This document shows positions 1 to 7,484 of a stretch of DNA of 45,280 nt, in pieces (the first letter of the stretch is position 1; each line of letters begins with the position of its first letter). The stretch spans positions 1-45,280 of the forward strand of contig JBFLXE010000002.1 of the NCBI GenBank assembly GCA_040757455.1, given 5' to 3'. The notes beneath the pieces are model-generated. The model had not been told where the DNA came from. It did not search any database and saw nothing but the letters and a program-made list of their open reading frames with translations. The DNA comes from Kmv42 sp040757455 (lineage in GTDB: Bacteria; Nitrospirota; Thermodesulfovibrionia; Thermodesulfovibrionales; SM23-35). The position numbers and the translations under genes are program-made.

Positions 1-1395
1 GGACGACAAGGCCCGCCTGAAGAGATTGATTCTATCCTCGATCGATCCGGTTATTTTCTCGATTCTGTCACCTTTAATTTCATAAATATCCGTGAAATCA
101 CAACTCACTTCCGGATAAAAGGAGAGCAACTCCAGTGGGAAAAAGGGGAAATGAGATCTGATTCCGTCAACTCTGTAATAGGCTTCTGACATATGCCCGA
201 TGAAACCGGAATTTGGCAACCAACTACTATCAGGAAAGAGTATTAAACTATCCTTGTATTTTTTATCCAGTATCGCCCTGGTTACGCTTTCTGCCAATTG
301 GCATTCTTTTTCAAAAAATGCTATTACACTGTACCCCGCTGAAAACGAATGAATTAAAAAAAATGCAATAACTGTTGCACAGCCTGCAATTTTCATATAC
401 CTATTCCTGATAGAATTCGCGTTTAAGCCCAGCATGACCGCAAAGAGAACAGTGGGTATGAACCAGTATCTATAAGTATCCAGTTGAGGATAATCGGACA
501 TCACCACGAATGATACTGACAATGCAAAAAACCAGAGTAACACCGACAATAAAAGTTTTTTTGGTCTTAATAATAAAGGGAATGCAAGAGGAATCACAGG
601 CCAATTGTAATTAAACAAAACTTTTGATTCAATGAAGATGGATCTATAAACTGCCTTAGCATAAATTAGTGGACCATAATGAAAACCGGGATACCCCCCT
701 ATTCCTTCAAGAACATATAGCCTCAGGAAAAAATGTCCTACGAGCAATAAAAAATATGGATAGGTCATAGAAAATCTTTGCCTGAAATTTCCGCCGGCTA
801 AAATAAACAATACGAAAGGCAGAGTCATGTATTGCTCTTTGCCCATAAAACTCAATTCGCTGAAAACAAGGATTATGAGAACCATGAATGGATTATTTTT
901 TGGGTTCGGTTTATTCTTGAGAAATAAATAGACTGACAGTAGCGCGAAGAGCATCGCATATAGGTACTGCCTCAATGTTATCCAGAGCAAGCAAATCAAT
1001 GAAGGCACGGCAAGCAGAACAATAATAGCGGCGAGAGAGGAACTTATCCTGTCGGTGTAGAGCCTGAGTATCCTGTAAACCATGAAAGAAGTCAGGACAA
1101 GAATGACAGCGTTATGAATATGATATGGCAACGGATTTAGACCAAACAGGAGAACATCGGGCTTAAATGAAAGAGCAACCAGCGGCGTATAAAAGAAATT
1201 TGAATAAATGCGGTTGAGAAGAATTTCTTTCAGTGACGCCGTTGAAGAGACGATGGCTGCCGCGTCATCAGAGACAAACCAGAAATCAAAAATATCTCGA
1301 TAATAAAAGAATGCAGTTACCGAAAGAAGTATTAGCACAATTCCACTCTCGGCGATGTCTCTGCCATAACGCATTCTCAGAGGAAATTTTTTCAC
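1..1395 (-). CDS. Multi-spanning membrane protein, GT-C glycosyltransferase-like, C-terminus cut by window edge
   Basis: The minus-strand frame is open from a GTG at 1395 to the first base of the window, 465 codons without a stop. The protein has a short basic N-terminus, a first hydrophobic helix, then a loop with an Asp-Asp pair (SDDA, about residue 41), followed by many hydrophobic segments. This arrangement, with acidic residues in the first extracytoplasmic loop, is typical of GT-C (PMT/ArnT/GT39-like) glycosyltransferases that use polyprenyl-linked sugars. The last visible part, roughly from residue 380, is more hydrophilic and probably periplasmic. It starts about 10 bases after the PIG-L deacetylase stop, so the two are likely co-transcribed. 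ATG at residue 8 is an alternative start. The class is recognised by topology and gene context, not by a diagnostic motif, so the exact substrate is unknown. Confidence 0.6.
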   Translation of the reverse strand, partial: MKKFPLRMRYGRDIAESGIVLILLSVTAFFYYRDIFDFWFVSDDAAAIVSSTASLKEILLNRIYSNFFYTPLVALSFKPDVLLFGLNPLPYHIHNAVILVLTSFMVYRILRLYTDRISSSLAAIIVLLAVPSLICLLWITLRQYLYAMLFALLSVYLFLKNKPNPKNNPFMVLIILVFSELSFMGKEQYMTLPFVLFILAGGNFRQRFSMTYPYFLLLVGHFFLRLYVLEGIGGYPGFHYGPLIYAKAVYRSIFIESKVLFNYNWPVIPLAFPLLLRPKKLLLSVLLWFFALSVSFVVMSDYPQLDTYRYWFIPTVLFAVMLGLNANSIRNRYMKIAGCATVIAFFLIHSFSAGYSVIAFFEKECQLAESVTRAILDKKYKDSLILFPDSSWLPNSGFIGHMSEAYYRVDGIRSHFPFFPLELLSFYPEVSCDFTDIYEIKGDRIEKITGSIEDRINLFRRALSS

Positions 1396-1405
1396 AGATA
1401 TGTCA

Positions 1406-2137
1406 TTATCCTGTCGAATGTGAAATCAGTGTTTTCAGGATTCTCTTCCCAGGGGTGTCTCTTTTTTCGGCATTAAAATATACAAAGGCTTCCGCGTATC
1501 GAACCTCAGCCGGCAGGGTCAAAGTCCTGCATCTATTTAGCCCTTCGACTTTACTCAAATAGTCGTTATATTCCATTTCCGTCTCGTAGCACTTAACGGC
1601 AGATTCTTTCATCCGGAATTCGCCGGATATGTTGACAAGCATATCAGGGTAAAGAGGCATGAGAATCTCATAGAAAGCCGCTGGGATTAAAAGCTCCTGA
1701 TGAAACTGCCAGCCGATAGCCGCCGCTGTTCGATGATCGGGATGTGCCTCATATGGTGAAGGGAAATAAACGAGTGAGGGGGAAAAAGCGGCTGCCTCTT
1801 TTTTCAGTCTCTCGAAGATTAAATCCTTATCTTTATAAAGCTCCCTGTCTGCGAACCCCCAGAATTCAAAGTCCTTCACACCCAGTATGGAAAGGGCCTT
1901 AACAGCCTCTTTCTGCCTGATTTTCGTATATTCAGCGCCGAAGATACCGCGAAAATCGCCTTTTTCCCCGTGACTCAGAAATATTACCTTTACGCGGCTG
2001 CCCCGTTTAATGTGCTTTACAATGCTCCCGCCGCATCCGATCGATTCATCATCCGGATGCGGCGCGACGACGAGGCAGTCGTTGTTTGAAAAATCTGACG
2101 TTTCATAGGGATATAGATCAGATTCGTTTAACACCAA
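1406..2137 (-). CDS. PIG-L/LmbE family deacetylase
   Basis: Zn-dependent N-acetyl-sugar or related amide deacetylase of the PIG-L (LmbE) family, likely cytoplasmic and acting on a glycan or glycolipid precursor. The diagnostic motif PHPDDE lies at residues 26-31 and the second metal site AHPDH at about 131-135. Length (about 243 aa) is normal for the family. The start is uncertain: the frame opens with TTG at 2137 followed directly by GTG at 2134, with an AAGGAT-like ribosome site about 9 bases upstream, and no ATG precedes the catalytic motif closely enough. It heads a minus-strand pair with the GT-C-like protein and is divergent from the polysaccharide export genes, which supports a role in surface glycan modification. 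Its upstream region is occupied by a palindromic repeat, so its promoter may be displaced or lie inside the repeat. Confidence 0.85.
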   Translation of the reverse strand: MVLNESDLYPYETSDFSNNDCLVVAPHPDDESIGCGGSIVKHIKRGSRVKVIFLSHGEKGDFRGIFGAEYTKIRQKEAVKALSILGVKDFEFWGFADRELYKDKDLIFERLKKEAAAFSPSLVYFPSPYEAHPDHRTAAAIGWQFHQELLIPAAFYEILMPLYPDMLVNISGEFRMKESAVKCYETEMEYNDYLSKVEGLNRCRTLTLPAEVRYAEAFVYFNAEKRDTPGKRILKTLISHSTG

Positions 2138-2152
2138 GAGGTCATCCTTATC

Positions 2153-2289
2153 CCAGATCCAGCGATAAGATGACAGAAACCTTTTTTAGTGTGTCATTGC
2201 AAGCACCGACAGGTGCGTGGCAATCTCACTTCGAGAGACGAGATTGCTTCGTTTCACTTGCAATGACAATCCTTATCGCCGGATCCGGG
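2153..2289. repeat. Palindromic REP/MITE-like element, copy 1
   Basis: An element of about 137 bp with nested inverted repeats. The outer arms (from 2153, CCAGATCCAGCGATAAG, and up to 2289, CTTATCGCCGGATCCGG) are imperfect complements. The inner core 2192-2268 is bounded by TGTCATTGC and GCAATGACA. Within it lie a hairpin GCACC/GGTGC and a second pair GCAATCTC/GAGATTGC. A second copy lies at 31551-31684 in opposite orientation and shares the core almost base for base over the GAGACGAGATTGCTTC stretch. It fills the divergent gap between the PIG-L gene and the ABC exporter. No coding potential is credible here. Confidence 0.8.
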
Positions 2290-2340
2290 CTATTATGTGC
2301 GAAACCCAATTGTATTATATAATAATACGAGCTGCGTGGC

Positions 2341-2449
2341 ATGGAAAAACACATTTTTCTTTCCGTTGTTATTCCAGCGTATAACGAGGGGCAAAGATTG
2401 CCTGGTACCCTTCGTCGCTCGATAGCTATTTAGAAAGAATTCCTTATAG
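2341..2449 (+). pseudogene. Remnant of GT2 glycosyltransferase N-terminus, frameshifted and truncated
   Basis: An ATG at 2341 opens a 30-codon frame encoding MEKHIFLSVVIPAYNEGQRL and onward, the N-terminal nucleotide-sugar binding strand of a GT2 (dolichol-phosphate-mannose synthase-like) glycosyltransferase. The frame stops at a TAG at about 2431. Reading the next frame from there gives YLERIPYR, the natural continuation after SIA, so a single base appears to be missing. After about 37 residues all similarity ends and the Wzm gene begins. This is a decayed or truncated gene fragment, probably left by a deletion that joined the exporter genes to this spot. A short functional peptide is unlikely. 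Confidence 0.7.
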
Positions 2450-2454
2450 ATAGC

Positions 2455-3222
2455 GTGAAAGGCATGGCAAACATTCTCATCTATTTCTTAAAGAAGGACA
2501 TAAAGTCAAGATATGCCGGTTCCGGGCTGGGACTTATCTGGGCATTCCTGCTACCCCTTTTTCAGATTTTTCTTTTCTGGTTTGTCTTTGCAGGGATACT
2601 GAAAGCGCGGCCATTCCCCGGGTCTGAGATCCCTTATCTGCACTTTCTCCTCTCGTCCTTTTTCTGCTGGCTCGCCTTCTCCGAGGGCCTTATGAGATCA
2701 ACCACCACAATACTCGAGAATTCAGAAATAGTGAAAAAGGTATCTTTCCCTAATATTGTATTGCCTATCTCTGCGACTCTTTCCAGTTACGCACACCATC
2801 TTATAGGATTGGCAATCTTTCTGTTAATCTATACGGTGACGGTCTCCCTTCATTTCTCGTTTGTCTTCATTGTTCCGGTTCTCGCTCTCCAGATCGCTTT
2901 TTCTGCCGGCCTGGGGATGATCCTCGCTTCATTACTGCCATATTTTAGAGATTTAGGTCAGATAATGGGCTATGTTCTGCAGGGCACCTTCTTTCTCTCC
3001 CCGGTGATGTACAGCATAGATTTGATCCCGGAAAAACTCAAATTTCTTGTTCTTCTCAATCCCTTCACATACTTTGCCGTCTCGTATCAGAAAATGATTT
3101 TATTCAAAAAGCCCCCTGATTTATTTCATTTCGGGTTAGTTCTTCTATTTTCTCTTTTCGCCCTGGCAGTTGGTACTTATATTTTCAGGAGACTGAAAGA
3201 CGGTTTTGCCGATGTATTATGA
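2455..3222 (+). CDS. wzm: ABC-2 type polysaccharide export permease (Wzm/TagG)
   Basis: Membrane subunit of an ABC transporter that moves undecaprenyl-linked O-antigen or a similar polysaccharide across the inner membrane. The 255-aa protein has an amphipathic N-terminus with the family-typical KDIKSRYAGSGLGLIWAF stretch (about residues 14-31), then about six hydrophobic segments, and the conserved LSPVMYS segment near residue 182. The frame starts at GTG 2455, with ATG 2464 (MANILIYF) as an equally plausible start. The stop TGA at 3220-3222 overlaps the start region of the ATPase gene, which indicates translational coupling. Neighbouring glycosyltransferase and acyltransferase genes agree with a small surface-glycan operon. 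Confidence 0.9.
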   Translation: MKGMANILIYFLKKDIKSRYAGSGLGLIWAFLLPLFQIFLFWFVFAGILKARPFPGSEIPYLHFLLSSFFCWLAFSEGLMRSTTTILENSEIVKKVSFPNIVLPISATLSSYAHHLIGLAIFLLIYTVTVSLHFSFVFIVPVLALQIAFSAGLGMILASLLPYFRDLGQIMGYVLQGTFFLSPVMYSIDLIPEKLKFLVLLNPFTYFAVSYQKMILFKKPPDLFHFGLVLLFSLFALAVGTYIFRRLKDGFADVL

Positions 3223-4390
3223 TACACAAAAAATGGATGCGGCTATCAGTGTTGCGGATCTGACGAAGATTTATAAGCTCTATGACCGGCCTTCAAACAG
3301 GCTGAAAGAGCTGTTTTTAAAGAAACCCCTTCACAAAGAGTTTCTGGCACTCGACAAGGTGACATTTGATCTGCCAAGAGGCGGCAATCTCGGAATTATA
3401 GGAGAAAATGGTGCCGGGAAAAGCACGCTTCTGAAAATTATCGCGGGGACGTTGTCCAAAACCTCTGGAGATGTCAGGGTAAACGGCAGGGTTTCTTCAT
3501 TACTTGAACTCGGATCGGGTTTTCATCCCGAATTTACGGGAATGGAGAACATTTACTTCTATGGAGCTTTGCTCGGTCTCAGCAGAAGTGAACTATCCAG
3601 TAAGATAGAGGAAATTGTGGATTTCGCTGAAATCGGAGACTTCATCAACTATCCACTAAAGACTTATTCATCAGGAATGTTTGTGAGGCTCGCATTCTCT
3701 GTCGCAACAGCCGTTGATCCCGATATCCTTGTGGTCGATGAGGCTCTATCGGTCGGGGATTTGTATTTTCAGAAGAAGAGCATAAACAAAATCATATCCT
3801 TTAAAAAACAGGGTAAGACCATCATATTTTGTTCTCATGCAATCTATTACATCAATCAGCTCTGCGAAAATGTCTTGTGGCTCAAGAACGGCAGGGTTGA
3901 GATGCTCGGACCTCATTATGACGTTACCCAGGCATACGAAAATTATCAACTCGAAAAGAAGTCAGACAGTAACGATGTGAGGCAGGACGAGATTTCAGAA
4001 GATATTTCCGATAAACCGGTTATCATCAAAGAGGTGAAGACCTTCCCGTTCCCGAATCTCAGAACCGGAGACAGCCTCAAAATAAAGATAAGCACGCTGT
4101 CCAAAAATGACTTATGTCAGTTTAAGCTTGCAATTATCCTGAAAAGAATAGACGGACTTGACATAACGAGCACTTACACAAGTGATACAAAACTCCTGCG
4201 GGGAAATCTTGAGGTGAATGTCGAGTTCCCTGCACTTCAGCTGAAAGCCGGAACGTATTTCATAAGATCGTTTCTCCTCGACGAACATATGCTTCATATT
4301 TATGATACTAAGGATTCTTTACCCTTTAATATCCCAAAAGAATCAATTGAGGTAGGAATAGTCGATCTTCCATGCAAGTGGATCATATAG
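3212..4390 (+). CDS. wzt: ABC transporter ATP-binding protein with C-terminal Wzt glycan-binding domain
   Basis: ATPase of the Wzm/Wzt polysaccharide exporter. Numbered from the ATG at 3212, the Walker A motif GENGAGKST is at 64-72, the ABC signature YSSGM at 152-156 and Walker B ILVVDEA at 172-178. Residues from about 265 to the end form the extra C-terminal domain found in Wzt proteins of O-antigen systems, where it recognises a terminal modification of the polysaccharide, which suggests chain-length capping here. The frame can begin at TTG 3206, ATG 3212 or ATG 3233; ATG 3212 overlaps the wzm stop and ATG 3233 gives a cleaner alignment with ABC domains. No clear Shine-Dalgarno sequence is visible before any of them. 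The 3' end overlaps the next glycosyltransferase gene by 19 bases. Confidence 0.92.
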   Translation: MYYDTQKMDAAISVADLTKIYKLYDRPSNRLKELFLKKPLHKEFLALDKVTFDLPRGGNLGIIGENGAGKSTLLKIIAGTLSKTSGDVRVNGRVSSLLELGSGFHPEFTGMENIYFYGALLGLSRSELSSKIEEIVDFAEIGDFINYPLKTYSSGMFVRLAFSVATAVDPDILVVDEALSVGDLYFQKKSINKIISFKKQGKTIIFCSHAIYYINQLCENVLWLKNGRVEMLGPHYDVTQAYENYQLEKKSDSNDVRQDEISEDISDKPVIIKEVKTFPFPNLRTGDSLKIKISTLSKNDLCQFKLAIILKRIDGLDITSTYTSDTKLLRGNLEVNVEFPALQLKAGTYFIRSFLLDEHMLHIYDTKDSLPFNIPKESIEVGIVDLPCKWII

Positions 4391-5574
4391 TCCAGAAGTC
4401 TGAGAAGAAGCGCAAAATCCTCTTTGTCCTGCCCACGAATACCTTTGGCGGCGCCGAGCGAGTCACATTCAATGTTCTTGGCGGACTCAGGTCATTTGAA
4501 GGAATCCTCTTAACACATAAGCCGATGAATAAATATTATGAATCTCTTAACGTAGAAATCTATAATTTTGAAGATTTCAACTGCCCCGCTCCTGATGTTT
4601 CACTCAGGGCGATACTGTCTTGCACGAAAACAATAAGAGATATTGCAAAACTTGTACATCCGTCGATTGTTTTCGGCGTCATGCATTTTGCCTCTCTTTT
4701 TGCAGCTCTTGCCAGAGATCTCTACCCCGGACTCCGCAGAATTCCAGCAATTACGAGCATTCATGGAACTTATTCATCTCATTTTGAAAGCGAAAATCGG
4801 CGGCCAACTTTTAAGGAAAAAATATTGATAAATTATCTTCTCAAAAGATCAAAAAATGCCGTTGTTCCCTCGCAGGGTATCAAATCTGACTTAGTTTTAT
4901 ACTTTGGCGTGAGGGAAGGAAAATTCAAGGTTATCTACAATGGCTATGATCTGGAATGGATAAGAAAATGCGCGAAGGAAGAAATTTCTATACCAAAGGA
5001 TTCACCGTGGATAATTACAGCATCGAGGCTCGGGCCGCCCAAAGATTTTTCTACTCTTTTACGCGCGTTCAGGATTGTTAGAAACCGCCTGAATGCGAAA
5101 CTGTTCATTATCGGCGAGGGGCCTTATGACCGGGATATAAGAGAAGAAGTGATAAAATTGGGACTCAACGGGGAAGTTCATATGCTCGGCTTTCAAGAAA
5201 ATCCATTTAAATATATTGCAAGATCGGACGTATTCGTCCTCTCGTCTCTGTCAGAGGGCCTGCCGGGATCGATAATAGAAGCAATGAGTCTTGGTATTCC
5301 CGTCGTCTCTACGGACTGTCCGTCGGGTCCAGGGGAAATTATAGAAACCGGGGAAAACGGTATCCTCGTTCCGGTCAGGAACGAGAAGGCTCTTGCGTCA
5401 GCATGTCTTTCCATACTCGAAAGCAATAGTTTCAAAATGCGCTTAGCAGCAGGAGGATTGAGTCGTGCCGAATATTTTTCGATTCAAAGGATGAACACGG
5501 AGTATGAAGAATATTTTATGACACTCATAAGTAAAAATAAAAATTCACGCAATATCAATCAGGGGGATGGATAA
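4372..5574 (+). CDS. GT4 family glycosyltransferase (GT-B fold)
   Basis: Retaining glycosyltransferase of family GT4, probably cytoplasmic or peripheral at the membrane, adding a sugar to the exported glycan. The N-terminal Rossmann domain carries the acceptor-side glycine motif TFGGAERV near residue 23. The C-terminal domain carries the nucleotide-sugar donor site with the E-x7-E pattern EGLPGSIIEAM at about 296-306 and the following GIPVVSTDCPSGPGEI. Length (400 aa) is normal. The start ATG lies inside the end of wzt, so translation is probably coupled. Donor and acceptor specificity cannot be read from the sequence. Confidence 0.88.
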   Translation: MQVDHIVQKSEKKRKILFVLPTNTFGGAERVTFNVLGGLRSFEGILLTHKPMNKYYESLNVEIYNFEDFNCPAPDVSLRAILSCTKTIRDIAKLVHPSIVFGVMHFASLFAALARDLYPGLRRIPAITSIHGTYSSHFESENRRPTFKEKILINYLLKRSKNAVVPSQGIKSDLVLYFGVREGKFKVIYNGYDLEWIRKCAKEEISIPKDSPWIITASRLGPPKDFSTLLRAFRIVRNRLNAKLFIIGEGPYDRDIREEVIKLGLNGEVHMLGFQENPFKYIARSDVFVLSSLSEGLPGSIIEAMSLGIPVVSTDCPSGPGEIIETGENGILVPVRNEKALASACLSILESNSFKMRLAAGGLSRAEYFSIQRMNTEYEEYFMTLISKNKNSRNINQGDG

Positions 5575-5581
5575 TTAAATA

Positions 5582-6544
5582 ATGTCACAGTCTTCACGGA
5601 AGGCAACTATCCGCGCATACAGTCCGGGAGATGAACACGGGATCGTTCGCCTGTTCGAAGAGATATTTTGCCGAGAAATGACCCTTGAAGAATGGCGCTG
5701 GAAATATAAAGGGCTGGGTAATCAAAAGGTCTATTCTTACGTGGTAGTAAACGAAAATAATGAAATTGTAGGGCATTACGGCGCAATACCCTTACGGATG
5801 ACATATCATGGAAAGAATATCACGGGTTTAGTTACATGTGATGCCATGATTCAGCCTAAGTACAGGGGAATGTGGACATTAAGAAAACTTCATAATACCT
5901 TCGTTGATTCGCAAGTCCAGAATGGGATATTCATGTTTTACGGTTTCCCCAATGAGAAAAATCTCCTCTTGCCAGCTGAAAAAATGGGTTTATATGAAAG
6001 GGTCGAGACCGTCTTAGATGCTTCCAAAGATGTCACCTTTCATGACAGTATTGAAAGGTTTCTTTACAAACTTGAACCTCTAAACTTCCATGATCGGAGG
6101 ATTGATCGATTGTGGTCCTCCGTCAAAGAGCATTTTCCGTTATCGATAATAAGAGACGGGTTCTATTTTCAATGGAGATATGAACAGCATCATCTTTTCA
6201 CATATGAAATCTGGAGCCTTAAACGTAGAGCATCAAAGAATTTAGTTGGTTTGGTTGTTCTTAAGAAAGATGATATTGAAAAACTCTTATTGATGGACTT
6301 GGTCTTTCACCCGCGGACATTTCGCCCCCTCCTTAAAAAAGTGGAAAATCTCGCTTTCAAACTCGGAAAAAAGAAATTAAACCTCTGGCTTCCCCAACGA
6401 ATGCATCCCGAATTAAGAAAACTTGGTTTTGCATTTGTGCCGTCAGGCGCTATTCTTCCGCGTTCCACGCATCCGGCAACTATAAAAAAGGAGGAGATGC
6501 AGAGTTACTTTTACTACACTTGCGGAGATACGGATTTTTTGTGA
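5582..6544 (+). CDS. GNAT-family N-acyltransferase
   Basis: Acyl-CoA dependent acyltransferase of the GNAT superfamily, 320 aa. The N-terminal half contains the GNAT core: a first strand TIRAYSPGDEHGIVRLFEEIF, the central VGHYGAIPL strand near residue 60, and the acetyl-CoA loop PKYRGMWTLRKLH at about 92-104. The C-terminal half is a second domain typical of the longer GNAT proteins found in polysaccharide clusters, where they acylate amino sugars. It follows the GT4 gene by seven bases after the stop, so it belongs to the same operon and is likely a decorating enzyme for the glycan. Substrate is not inferable. Confidence 0.75.
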   Translation: MSQSSRKATIRAYSPGDEHGIVRLFEEIFCREMTLEEWRWKYKGLGNQKVYSYVVVNENNEIVGHYGAIPLRMTYHGKNITGLVTCDAMIQPKYRGMWTLRKLHNTFVDSQVQNGIFMFYGFPNEKNLLLPAEKMGLYERVETVLDASKDVTFHDSIERFLYKLEPLNFHDRRIDRLWSSVKEHFPLSIIRDGFYFQWRYEQHHLFTYEIWSLKRRASKNLVGLVVLKKDDIEKLLLMDLVFHPRTFRPLLKKVENLAFKLGKKKLNLWLPQRMHPELRKLGFAFVPSGAILPRSTHPATIKKEEMQSYFYYTCGDTDFL

Positions 6545-6872
6545 TTAAGATTCCCTGGACAGTGAATAGTTAATCCCAAAACCAGCGATAATTTGTCGTA
6601 ATGGCTGATAATGGCCTCAATCTACTAAGCTATCCAGTGAAGCACTCTGGCTTCCTGTATGTATGGAAATATAAACACAACATGATGCACAAAACACACA
6701 ACTGCTTCTTTCCGGGTCTTCACCTTACTGGAATTATCCTTGTAGATAGCAATTTCGAAAATCACAGAAGTTGGTCTGCTTTTTGCTAATACATAGACAC
6801 ATAACTGCAAAAGACGCACCAAAAATTAATGTTTAAGTTGAAAAACCTATATTTTTAAAATTGAAAAAAGAC
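6545..6872. other. Intergenic, no gene seen
   Basis: About 330 bases after the acyltransferase gene. Short open frames on both strands (62 and 65 codons) have no ribosome site, no recognisable domain and unnatural composition. A short CCAGCGATAA string near 6583 matches the outer arm of the palindromic repeat at 2153 but the rest of that element is absent. The stretch becomes strongly AT-rich towards 6840, leading into a promoter. Confidence 0.6.
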
Positions 6873-6901
6873 TTGACATAAGAATCTTCTTTTAGTATAT
6901 T
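6873..6901 (+). promoter_or_regulatory. Sigma-70 type promoter for lipoprotein gene
   Basis: A perfect -35 hexamer TTGACA (6873-6878), a 17-bp spacer and a -10 hexamer TATATT (6896-6901) precede the lipoprotein start at 6930. The predicted transcription start near 6908 leaves a leader with a GTAGGGG ribosome site. This is among the cleanest housekeeping promoters in the window. Confidence 0.75.
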
Positions 6902-6929
6902 TTTGTGGAAAGTTGTAGGGGTAATATTT

Positions 6930-7426
6930 ATGAGGTTGACAGGTTCGAAAACGAAGATCGTATTTAATGGTGTAATTTTTCTGATGTTTTTTTTTCTGCA
7001 TGTGCTGTAAGGCAGGATGTAAAGAAAACCATATCCGATGAAGAGGTTTTAAGACAGAGAGTGATGGCTTACTGGAATTACAAAATAAAGAAAGAATTTG
7101 ACAAGGCATATGAATATGAGTATCCTGTTGCTAAAAGATCTTTGACAACGTATATTGCAAAACATGCAAATCCAATGCTTGAATATAAGAGCTTCGAACT
7201 GAAATCCATGGTGAAAAAGGCTGATCATCTTGCGGATGTGGAATTGACGGTTGTGCCGGTAGTGAAGGTCCCGGGTATGAGAGCCTTTGAACGTACGATA
7301 ACTATAAAAGAACGATGGGTGAAGGTTGATGAAGTGTGGTATCATATGGAGGCAAGCTCGAGTAGCTTCACCCATAGGGAACAAAGGGAGGTGATGTTAA
7401 GAACTAAAAAACGGGTTACCATATGA
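6930..7426 (+). pseudogene. Small lipoprotein gene interrupted at a poly-T tract
   Basis: An ATG at 6930 with a GTAGGGG ribosome site begins a signal sequence (MRLTGSKTKIVFNGVIFLMF) but the frame ends at TAA 7008-7010. The tract of nine T residues at 6987-6995 lies just before the break. With one additional T the reading continues as FFFSACAVRQDVKKT, a lipobox (FSAC), and joins without a stop the 121-codon frame that begins with GTG at 7061 and ends at 7426. The joined product would be a lipoprotein of about 165 aa with a soluble alpha/beta domain of unknown function. The pattern fits phase variation, transcriptional slippage or an assembly error; the sequence alone cannot separate these. The 121-codon frame alone would lack an export signal. 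Confidence 0.7.
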
Positions 7427-7484
7427 TGCCTTAAAATTATAAAAGTGTAACCGGCATCCTAATTTTAATCAAAAAGGAGGAGAA

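Noticed and set aside
1233..1562. 109-codon plus frame
   Set aside because: Antisense to the junction of the membrane protein and the deacetylase genes.
2086..2322. 78-codon plus frame
   Set aside because: It reads through the palindromic repeat and the antisense of the deacetylase start; no support.
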